Assembly (NCBI GenBank): GCA_903897985.1
Contig: CAIUDS010000809.1
Coordinates: 1 to 5,899, forward strand
Direction: 5' to 3'
DNA length: 5,899 bases
Origin: an uncultured delta proteobacterium
GTDB taxonomy: Bacteria; RBG-13-61-14; DRUE01
A program made the position numbers and the translations under genes. Positions 1 to 5,385 of this stretch are shown in pieces (the stretch's first letter is position 1; each line of letters opens with the position of its first letter). The notes below the pieces were generated by a model. It ran no database searches. It saw nothing but the letters and a program-made list of their open reading frames with translations, and was not told the DNA's origin.

Positions 1-735
1 GCCGAGCGGCCCGACTTTACGGTCATCCTCGGCGACCTCACCGACGAGGGCTACAAGGACAACAAGTTCCAGTGGAACTATGAATTCTTCGCCGGCCTCA
101 CCCAACTCGGGAGCCGAGTGCCCCTGGTGCCGGTGCCGGGCAACGGGGAAAAGGATATGGAATGGTTCAAGTATTTTTTCGCGGCGCCGGAGCAGAAAAA
201 CTACTACAAGTTCAGCTATGGCAACGCCGATTTCTTCATCCTCAATTCCAACCTGCCCTATATCCCGGCCACGCCCCTGAGCCCGCAGTATCAGTGGCTG
301 GAAAAAGCACTCGCGACTTCCACCGCCCGATGGAAATTCGTCTGCCTCCACTACGCCCCTTACTCTTCGGACGAGAATGATTACGGCGACGCTTACAAGG
401 GCCGTTCCGACTGGGGGGATTCCCTGGTGCGCGGATATATTCCCCTTTATGAAAAATACGGGGTGGACCTGGTGTTTTACGGGCATTTGCATGATTATGA
501 ACGGACCTGGCCGCTCCGGGCCGGGAAAGCGGTCGAGAAGAACGGGGTGATCTATGTGATGAGCGGAGGCGGCGGCGGGAACCTCGAGGACTTCGCGCCC
601 AACCGGCCCTGGTTCAGCAATGTGCTCTATCGCGGCCACCACTTCTGCCTGGCCAGCATCGCCGGCGGAACCTTGCAATTCCGGATGTATGACTTGGACG
701 GGAAATTACAGGACACTTTTACTTTGAGTAAATAA
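1..735 (+). CDS. Metallophosphoesterase, purple-acid-phosphatase-like (5' end cut by window)
   Basis: The reading frame is open from base 1 to the TAA at 733-735, giving 244 visible residues; the N-terminus, including the first D-x-H metal motif, lies outside the window. Calcineurin-like phosphoesterase motifs appear in order: GDLTDEG (fragment residues 11-17), GNGE where GNH[DE] is expected (47-50), the LHYAPYSS block with a metal-ligand-type His at 117, and GHLHDYERTWP with His 162 and 164. The last motif and the Gly-rich VMSGGGGG that follows resemble the C-terminal part of purple acid phosphatases. The Tyr of the classical PAP GDxxY motif is absent, so a generic di-metal phosphomonoesterase or phosphodiesterase is as likely as a true PAP. 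Related proteins are often secreted, but the signal region cannot be seen here. The substrate is unknown. The gene converges on the acyl-CoA dehydrogenase with 17 bp between the stop codons. Confidence 0.88.
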   Translation, partial: AERPDFTVILGDLTDEGYKDNKFQWNYEFFAGLTQLGSRVPLVPVPGNGEKDMEWFKYFFAAPEQKNYYKFSYGNADFFILNSNLPYIPATPLSPQYQWLEKALATSTARWKFVCLHYAPYSSDENDYGDAYKGRSDWGDSLVRGYIPLYEKYGVDLVFYGHLHDYERTWPLRAGKAVEKNGVIYVMSGGGGGNLEDFAPNRPWFSNVLYRGHHFCLASIAGGTLQFRMYDLDGKLQDTFTLSK

Positions 736-752
736 AGTTTCCCGCGCCCCGG

Positions 753-1994
753 TCAGGCGATGCTGATTTCAAAATTGGCCTTGCGGAGGAGTTCCTTGGC
801 AATGGTCAAAAGCTGGATCTCGGAGGTGCCGCCGCCGATCATCAGCAGCTTGGCGTCCCGCATCAGCATCTCGAGATGATATTCCTTCATGTAGCCGTAG
901 CCGCCCATCAGTTGGATGGCCTCGAGCGCCGCGTCCACCGCGGCTCCCGAGGTGTAATACTTGGCCGCGCAGAATTCCTCGGCCGACCCCTTGCGGTTCT
1001 TCTGGAGCCAGACCTGCTTGAAGCAAATGTTCCGAACATTTTCAAGCAGGACATAAATCTTCGCAATCTTCTCCTGGATGAGCTGGAACTCGGCCAAACT
1101 TTTCCCGAACTGCTTGCGCTCGATCGCGTATTTGATCGAATCCTCCAGGCAGCGCTCGATGATCCCCCAGGCCATGAACGGCGCGCCGGTGCGCTCGCTG
1201 AACAAAACTTCCTTGGCCTGGTCCCGGCTTTCGGTTTCCTCCCCGCCGAGTAATTGCTCTTTTCCAACCTTCACATCTTCCAGGGAGATCTCCCCGGTGG
1301 GCGAGGCGTGCATGCCCATTTTTTTCATGGGCGCGCTCGTGGTGAAGCCTTTCATTCCGCGTTCGAGAATAAACGGATAGATTTTGCGCTTATCCTTATA
1401 ATCCTCGTCCTTGCGCACGATCCGGGCATAAACCACAAAAATATCCGCGAACGGCGCGTTGGTTGCAAACATCTTGGAGCCATTGATCACATAGCCGTCC
1501 CCGTCGGGCTTGGCCGTGGTTCGAAGCGCAAAGGCGTCCGAACCCGAGTCCGGCTCGGTCAAGGCCCAGCAGCCGATCTTATCCAGCGAGAGCACCGGGA
1601 TGCCGTATTTCCGTTTCTGCGCGGGCGTGCCTTTGGCCATGATGCTCTGGCCGCACAGGCCGATGGTGGCGGCAAAGGCCAGGGCAAATCCCGGGCTGAC
1701 CCGGCAGAGTTCCTTGCCGATGATCGCGCCCATCATCGGGTCCAGGTTCATGTTCTTCATGGGTGACCGCTCTTTTTGCTCCGCCCCGGCCGAAGCCTCT
1801 TCCTTGGCAATGGCCTTTTCCAAAACTTCTTTGGCCATTTTGCGCAAACCGAAAGCGTCCCCCATTTTCCGCATCAGGTCATACGGAAGCATTTCCCCCG
1901 AGTCCAGCGCCTCGACATTCGGAGCGATTTCTTTTTCCACAAATTGTCGGATCGCTTTTTCCAGAATCCGATGGCCTTCCTCCAATTCAAACAT
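753..1994 (-). CDS. Acyl-CoA dehydrogenase (FAD-dependent)
   Basis: This 413-residue protein has full acyl-CoA dehydrogenase architecture: an N-terminal helical domain, a middle beta domain and a C-terminal helical bundle. Family enzymes oxidise acyl-CoA to 2-enoyl-CoA with FAD and pass electrons to electron-transferring flavoprotein. Visible signatures are GCWALTEPDSGSD (residues 141-153), the IERKQFGKSL FAD-binding segment (291-300), and QLMGGYGYMKEY (361-372) leading to RDAKLLMIGGGTSEIQ. The usual C-terminal catalytic Glu (YEGT) is Gly388 here. Glu267 in FSERTG aligns with the alternative base position used by isovaleryl- and long-chain acyl-CoA dehydrogenases. A Lys/Glu-rich stretch at about residues 53-80 seems longer than usual. 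An in-frame ATG at 2045 would add 17 residues, but the ATG at 1994 follows a strong Shine-Dalgarno and is preferred. Substrate chain length and branching cannot be read from sequence. The gene is divergent from the nitrilase-like gene. Confidence 0.93.
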   Translation of the reverse strand: MFELEEGHRILEKAIRQFVEKEIAPNVEALDSGEMLPYDLMRKMGDAFGLRKMAKEVLEKAIAKEEASAGAEQKERSPMKNMNLDPMMGAIIGKELCRVSPGFALAFAATIGLCGQSIMAKGTPAQKRKYGIPVLSLDKIGCWALTEPDSGSDAFALRTTAKPDGDGYVINGSKMFATNAPFADIFVVYARIVRKDEDYKDKRKIYPFILERGMKGFTTSAPMKKMGMHASPTGEISLEDVKVGKEQLLGGEETESRDQAKEVLFSERTGAPFMAWGIIERCLEDSIKYAIERKQFGKSLAEFQLIQEKIAKIYVLLENVRNICFKQVWLQKNRKGSAEEFCAAKYYTSGAAVDAALEAIQLMGGYGYMKEYHLEMLMRDAKLLMIGGGTSEIQLLTIAKELLRKANFEISIA

Positions 1995-1999
1995 TTGCC

Positions 2000-2007
2000 C
2001 ACCTCCT
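2000..2007 (-). promoter_or_regulatory. Shine-Dalgarno that fixes the acyl-CoA dehydrogenase start
   Basis: On the minus strand AGGAGGTG lies 5 nt before the ATG at 1994-1992. It is close to a perfect anti-16S complement. It sits inside the sequence that would be coding if translation began at the upstream ATG (2045), so it argues for the shorter 413-residue protein. Confidence 0.8.
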
Positions 2008-2014
2008 CGCTTTG

Positions 2015-2028
2015 CGGTTGACGGTTGA
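2015..2028. repeat. Tandem 7-bp duplication CGGTTGA x2
   Basis: CGGTTGA occurs twice in tandem (2015-2021, 2022-2028) between the acyl-CoA dehydrogenase Shine-Dalgarno and the nitrilase-like gene. Its form CGGTNNA matches the units of the 3918-3945 array read on the opposite strand. It may be a minimal member of the same heptamer family or a regulator half-site pair. The second unit overlaps the candidate -35 at 2025. Confidence 0.5.
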
Positions 2029-2053
2029 GAATCTTTTTTCAACATCCTATCAT
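2025..2053 (+). promoter_or_regulatory. Candidate sigma-70-type promoter for the nitrilase-like gene
   Basis: TTGAGA (2025-2030) and TATCAT (2048-2053) each match the sigma-70 consensus at 5 of 6 positions and are separated by exactly 17 bp. The predicted transcription start, about 2060, is only about 5 nt before the ATG at 2065 and lies beyond the GAGG Shine-Dalgarno candidate at 2055-2058. If real, the transcript would be almost leaderless; otherwise the true promoter lies further upstream, inside the divergent acyl-CoA dehydrogenase gene. The match was found by eye, and the host's promoter consensus is unknown. Confidence 0.35.
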
Positions 2054-2064
2054 AGAGGCGCCAA

Positions 2065-3111
2065 ATGAAGAAGGGAGTTTTAGCGATTTTGCGGATGAGT
2101 CTGGTTCTGGCGGTGGCGCTTCCAGCCGCGCGGGGTGATTCCGCGGAAAGTTCCAGGACTTTGACGGTTGCCGTGGCGCAGACTCCTAACCTTGACCATG
2201 ATTACGAAGGGAGCCGGGCCAGCGCCGAGAAGCTGGTGGCGGAGGCCGCGGCCAAGGGCGCGCGGCTGGTCCTGCTCCCGGAGTTCGCGCTGATCGGATA
2301 CCGGTATAGCGATGACAGTTGGGAAACGGCGGAGCCGCTCGAGGGCCCGACCGTGAAGTGGATGCGCGAGCTTTGCCGGCGTTACCATATTTACCTGGCC
2401 ACCTGCATCATGGAGCTCAGCGGAAATGATTTTTACGATACCATGGTTTTGGTCGGGCCGGGCGAAGGCGAGCTTTGGTCTCATCGCAAGATCGAGCCGG
2501 CGCAACTCGAGTCCTGGTTCTTCAAGGCCGGCGGGATCAACCCCTCGGTTTTCGAAACGCCGCTCGGCCGGATCGGCATGGCCATCTGCTTTGACACCTC
2601 CAAGACCCATACCGTGCAAGGCCTGCTGGAAGGTAATCCCGATTTTGTGCTGATGGATTTTTCCGCGCCCAAGACCCCGGAGAGCCTGGGCAATAACCGC
2701 GAGCTGTCCATCGAGATGGAACTCTCGGCGCCGGCCCGGTTTGCCCGGATCCTGGGCGTGCCGGTGGTGCGCTCCGAGAAGACCGGCCGGTTCGATTCCC
2801 CGCTGCCGGGCCTGCCCGGGGCGAGCATGCGCGAGGACTTCATTGCGCATTCATCCATTGTTGACGCTGAGGGAAAAATGGCGGCCGAGCTGGGGGATGA
2901 GGAAGCGGTCCTGGTCAGCTCGATCACGATCCCGGCCAACCCGGTCCGGCACCCGGAACTGATCCCGACCGGCCGCTGGCTCAGCCCTTACAACGGACTG
3001 GTGCGCTGGTGGAGCGATCAAACCTTGAAACTGGGAATTTGGCATTACACCCATAGCCGCGCGCGCAAAGAGGCGGTCAAGCGGACGAAACAGAAATATT
3101 CCCTGCCCTAA
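2065..3111 (+). CDS. Exported carbon-nitrogen hydrolase (nitrilase superfamily)
   Basis: This 348-residue protein carries the nitrilase-superfamily Glu-Lys-Cys triad: Glu73 in LLPEFALIGYR, Lys142 in SHRKIEP and Cys175 in GMAICFDTS. Family members hydrolyse amides, nitriles or N-carbamoyl groups through a Cys thioester; the true substrate here is not evident. The N-terminus (MKK, then a hydrophobic run to about residue 22, then small residues) looks like a Sec signal peptide with cleavage near residues 23-27. This is unusual, as most superfamily members are cytoplasmic. The catalytic domain spans about residues 32-292, starting at LTVAVAQT. A basic tail of about 55 residues follows, rich in Trp, Lys and Arg. 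No further membrane segments are visible, so it is not an apolipoprotein N-acyltransferase. The ATG at 2065 has a modest GAGG 6 nt upstream. The gene is divergent from the acyl-CoA dehydrogenase and ends 65 bp from the convergent vapC. Confidence 0.9.
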   Translation: MKKGVLAILRMSLVLAVALPAARGDSAESSRTLTVAVAQTPNLDHDYEGSRASAEKLVAEAAAKGARLVLLPEFALIGYRYSDDSWETAEPLEGPTVKWMRELCRRYHIYLATCIMELSGNDFYDTMVLVGPGEGELWSHRKIEPAQLESWFFKAGGINPSVFETPLGRIGMAICFDTSKTHTVQGLLEGNPDFVLMDFSAPKTPESLGNNRELSIEMELSAPARFARILGVPVVRSEKTGRFDSPLPGLPGASMREDFIAHSSIVDAEGKMAAELGDEEAVLVSSITIPANPVRHPELIPTGRWLSPYNGLVRWWSDQTLKLGIWHYTHSRARKEAVKRTKQKYSLP

Positions 3112-3176
3112 ATTAGGCCGCGGTCAGATTTTCACCGCGAGCGCGGTTGCCGTGCCATCCGCTCCGGCGCGCCTAC

Positions 3177-3596
3177 TCAAATATTTCCAACCCATTCCAG
3201 ATAATCGGATAAGGGGCCGCGACTTTGGTTCTTATAAAAACGCTGGTCCGCGGTGACCAATTTCCCTTTTAGCCGGATGGCGAGCGCCAAGTAGAGGCAG
3301 TCGGAAACGGATTGGCGGGTAATAAGCGCCAGCTGATAGGCGCGATCTCGCAATTCCAGGGAGGGATGATATGTAATGGGAATTTCCTTTAGCAGAACCC
3401 GGGCATCGTCCGCGTCTTTCTTGCTCAGATCACCCCGGCGGAACCTTTTGCAGAGCAGGTTATCCATTTCCAATTGCATAAAGTCCGGAGCCGAAAAATT
3501 TTCTCCAACTTCCAATACTTTTTTTGCCTCCGCCGTATAGTCTTCCTTGAGGAACCACTTGGCTGCAACGCTGGCGTCAATAATGAAATGAGTCAC
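3177..3596 (-). CDS. vapC: VapC-family PIN-domain ribonuclease toxin
   Basis: This 139-residue protein has the usual length and layout of a PIN-domain toxin. The acidic residues expected to bind Mg2+ or Mn2+ are all present: Asp7 (IIDASVAAKW), Glu43 (QLEMDN), Asp99 (SVSDCLYLALA) and Asp117 (TADQRF). VapC toxins are endoribonucleases, most often cutting tRNA or the 23S sarcin-ricin loop; the target here cannot be predicted. The ATG overlaps the TGA of the upstream antitoxin (ATGA), so translation is probably coupled and the complex forms as the proteins are made. Nothing suggests inactivation. Base composition is lower in GC than in neighbouring genes (24/60 at 3181-3240; 26/60 at 3481-3540), consistent with acquisition by transfer. 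Confidence 0.93.
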   Translation of the reverse strand: MTHFIIDASVAAKWFLKEDYTAEAKKVLEVGENFSAPDFMQLEMDNLLCKRFRRGDLSKKDADDARVLLKEIPITYHPSLELRDRAYQLALITRQSVSDCLYLALAIRLKGKLVTADQRFYKNQSRGPLSDYLEWVGNI

Positions 3597-3832
3597 CGAT
3601 CCCGGTCCTCCCGGATCAGTTCGGCACTGTCCGAAAATTTCCGGCCTTTAAAACGCGAGCGAAACCGTTCCAGTTTCCTGATTACCGCTTCCAGGTCCTT
3701 GGATTCCTCTTGGGCCGCGTTGGAAAGGATAATCTTTGCCTCCGACTGCAACGACCTCCCTTTCCTCCGGGCCCGCTTCTTGAGGCTGGAAACGGTTTTC
3801 CGGTCAAGGTCTCTTATCAAGATCTGCGGCAT
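3593..3832 (-). CDS. vapB: VapB/FitA-type ribbon-helix-helix antitoxin
   Basis: This 79-residue basic protein begins MPQILIRDLDRKTVSSLKKR, a FitA-like ribbon-helix-helix start. Its beta strand (about residues 2-7) would enter the DNA major groove as a dimer. Helices with the RRKGRSLQSEAKIIL pattern follow (22-36). The C-terminal tail FSDSAELIREDRDR (66-79) is the toxin-neutralising type; in related complexes an Arg of this tail reaches into the PIN active site. It is expected to bind and inhibit VapC and, with VapC, to repress its own promoter. The start ATG has an AAGGAGG Shine-Dalgarno 6 nt upstream (3839-3845). It overlaps vapC by 4 nt. A palindromic operator lies directly upstream. Confidence 0.92.
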   Translation of the reverse strand: MPQILIRDLDRKTVSSLKKRARRKGRSLQSEAKIILSNAAQEESKDLEAVIRKLERFRSRFKGRKFSDSAELIREDRDR

Positions 3833-3853
3833 CGCTATCCTCCTTTTTGAACC

Positions 3854-3876
3854 TATGCTATCATTATGATAGCATA
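3854..3876. promoter_or_regulatory. Perfect 23-bp palindrome, probable VapBC operator
   Basis: Two 11-bp arms, TATGCTATCAT (3854-3864) and ATGATAGCATA (3866-3876), form a perfect inverted repeat around one central base at 3865. The palindrome begins 21 bp upstream of the vapB ATG, just beyond its Shine-Dalgarno. Size and position fit an autoregulatory operator bound by two ribbon-helix-helix dimers of the VapB-VapC complex. No U-tract follows on either strand, so a terminator is unlikely. Confidence 0.75.
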
Positions 3877-3894
3877 ATCATCCCCTGGGCGCAA
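3866..3894 (-). promoter_or_regulatory. Candidate vapBC promoter overlapping the operator
   Basis: On the minus strand TATCAT (3871-3866) matches a -10 box at 5 of 6 positions. Seventeen bp upstream lies TTGCGC (3894-3889), a weak -35 with only TTG conserved. Transcription would start near 3859, leaving a leader of about 27 nt that includes the Shine-Dalgarno. The -10 lies inside the palindrome, so operator binding would block RNA polymerase. CATAAT (3868-3863) is an alternative -10. Confidence 0.45.
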
Positions 3895-3917
3895 GAGCTC
3901 GCCGGTAGGGACCGCCC

Positions 3918-3945
3918 TTCACCGTTCACCGTGGACCGTTTACCG
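3918..3945. repeat. Array of four degenerate heptamers (TTNACCG-like)
   Basis: Four consecutive 7-bp units are visible on the plus strand: TTCACCG (3918-3924), TTCACCG (3925-3931), TGGACCG (3932-3938) and TTTACCG (3939-3945). Further out-of-register ACCG copies flank the array, such as GGGACCG at 3908-3914 and ACCGTGG at 3951-3957, the latter reaching into the last codons of the glycosidase gene. The array lies between the glycosidase stop codon and the vapBC promoter. It resembles short heptameric tandem repeats scattered in some bacterial genomes; no function is evident. Confidence 0.6.
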
Positions 3946-3946
3946 C

Positions 3947-5365
3947 CTAGACCGTGGCCTCCGGCCAGGTCAAATGGATCATGTCGAGCACGACGCCGGG
4001 CCAGTTGAAGGGATGGGCGTTCTTGCCCTGGCCGGTTCGGCAGTCGTAGAATTCCCAGAAGCCCTGGTTCCGGATCATCTTGGCGGTGCGGCGGGTGAGC
4101 TCGCGGGCCAGATCGGCATAGCCGTGCACGAGCAGGCCCTCGCACATCATCCAATTCATGTTGGTCCAGATGCAGTATCCTCTCCAGAGCAGCTTGTCCT
4201 CCCAATAAATCTTCTCTTTATCTATCTCGTCCTTGGCGTTGAAACTGACCAGGTAGGGCAGCCAGAACTCCTGCGGGTTGTGGAAATGATCGTTGACCAG
4301 CCGCTCCGCCTTGGCCTTGCTCAGATGCTCGCTCATGAGCGGGAGCAGAGACGCGCAGGTGGTGCGCTTGGCGAACTTGGGGGCTTTGAGGTCATAGCGG
4401 GACCAGAAGAGGCCTGCGGCCTCGTCCCAGTGAATCTTCTCGATGGTCTCGGTCATGGCCTGCGCCTGTTTTTTATATTGCTCGGCTTTGGCCTGGTCGC
4501 CGACCTGCTCGAACATGCGGCTAACCGAAATCACCGCGCGGATCGTGATCGCGATCACATTCATGTCTTCCACGATGAATTCGTTGGCGGCCGCGATTTT
4601 TTGCAGGTCGTAGCCCAATTTTTTCTGGCGGGTGAACATGGCCGGATAGAGGAACATGCGCTGGGGCCCGCCCAAGGGATTACTGTAATCCAGTTTAATG
4701 ATCTGATCATAAGCGGGCGAAGAGTCGGTTCCGGATTCCCAGGGATGGATGATGCTGGGCAGGCCGGTTTTATAGAGGTCGCGGGTCTTGGTGAGGAATT
4801 CCAGCGCCCTTTCAAAGCGCGGGAGCAGCCGCTCGAGCCAGGCGCGGTCCTGGGTGTTCGAATAAATTTTCTCCGCGCTGATGATGAACGAGGGCGGGTC
4901 AACCTGGACCGAGACCAAACCTTGGAACTGGCTCTGGCTGATCTTGTCGCCGAGCCGGTGGCGGAGGTCGGCCTTGGCCGTGATCTCCTTGAACTTGACC
5001 TCGTGCGGCACTCTTCCGTCCGGCCTTTGCTGGAGCATCAGGAACTCGACCTCCGAGGCCGCCATTTTCGGGTCAATCCGGTTCATGCCGATGGTGTGCC
5101 AGCCCGAGTCCCAGGCGAACAGGGACGGATAGGTCCCGGCCGAGGGCATATGGAAATAATATCCGTTAAGCTCGACCTGGTTGGCTTTGAAAGTTTTTTC
5201 CGCCTCGGATTTCAGCGCCTGGTAATCGTCTTTGGTCAGCGGCCCGTCCGGGATCGGGATCGGCGCGATGCCCGGCTTCTTGGCCGAAGCGCGGGTGGCG
5301 AGAATGGTTGCTCCGGCCAGACCCGAAACCTTGGCAAATTCCCTGCGGTTCAAATTATTTTTCAT
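3947..5365 (-). CDS. Tat-exported (alpha/alpha)6 glycoside hydrolase, MGH/GH63-like (trehalase-like superfamily)
   Basis: This 472-residue protein starts MKNNLNRREFAK, a twin-arginine signal (Arg7-Arg8, Phe10, Lys12). A hydrophobic run and an ASA site suggest cleavage after residue 28, so the folded enzyme is probably exported by Tat. The rest matches the six-hairpin glycosidases that include mannosylglycerate and glucosylglycerate hydrolases and GH63. Visible blocks are LFAWDSGWH (82-90), RPDGRVPHEV (114-123), IIHPWESGTDSSPAYD (205-220), CASLLPLM (337-344), QEFWLPYLVSF (365-375), LLWRGYCIWTNMNW (392-405) and FWEFYDCRTGQG (436-447). By family analogy Asp214 is the likely general acid and Glu438 the general base of an inverting reaction. 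The substrate could be a compatible solute such as glucosyl- or mannosylglycerate, or another alpha-glycoside; this is not decided. The chosen ATG has AAGGAGG 4 nt upstream; an ATG at 5389 lacks one. The gene lies 20 bp downstream of plsY, probably in one operon. Confidence 0.87.
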   Translation of the reverse strand: MKNNLNRREFAKVSGLAGATILATRASAKKPGIAPIPIPDGPLTKDDYQALKSEAEKTFKANQVELNGYYFHMPSAGTYPSLFAWDSGWHTIGMNRIDPKMAASEVEFLMLQQRPDGRVPHEVKFKEITAKADLRHRLGDKISQSQFQGLVSVQVDPPSFIISAEKIYSNTQDRAWLERLLPRFERALEFLTKTRDLYKTGLPSIIHPWESGTDSSPAYDQIIKLDYSNPLGGPQRMFLYPAMFTRQKKLGYDLQKIAAANEFIVEDMNVIAITIRAVISVSRMFEQVGDQAKAEQYKKQAQAMTETIEKIHWDEAAGLFWSRYDLKAPKFAKRTTCASLLPLMSEHLSKAKAERLVNDHFHNPQEFWLPYLVSFNAKDEIDKEKIYWEDKLLWRGYCIWTNMNWMMCEGLLVHGYADLARELTRRTAKMIRNQGFWEFYDCRTGQGKNAHPFNWPGVVLDMIHLTWPEATV

Positions 5366-5385
5366 GACTCCTCCTTCTGGTCCGA

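Noticed and set aside
1995..2045. Upstream ATG start for the acyl-CoA dehydrogenase, adding 17 residues
   Set aside because: The added residues are encoded across a strong Shine-Dalgarno and the tandem CGGTTGA repeat, and they do not resemble family N-termini.
2080..2850. Open frame of 256 codons antisense to the nitrilase-like gene
   Set aside because: It has no family motifs, and the plus-strand frame carries the full catalytic triad.
3119..3139. Hairpin CGCGGT / ACCGCG after the nitrilase-like gene as a terminator
   Set aside because: The stem is only 6 bp with a 9-nt loop, and no T-tract follows on either strand.
3903..3914. Small hairpin CGGT-AGGG-ACCG downstream of the glycosidase as a terminator
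   Set aside because: The stem is only 4 bp and there is no T-tract; it is better explained as part of the scattered ACCG repeat units.
3918..3945. CRISPR-like repeats
   Set aside because: Units are 7 bp, contiguous and degenerate, without spacers.
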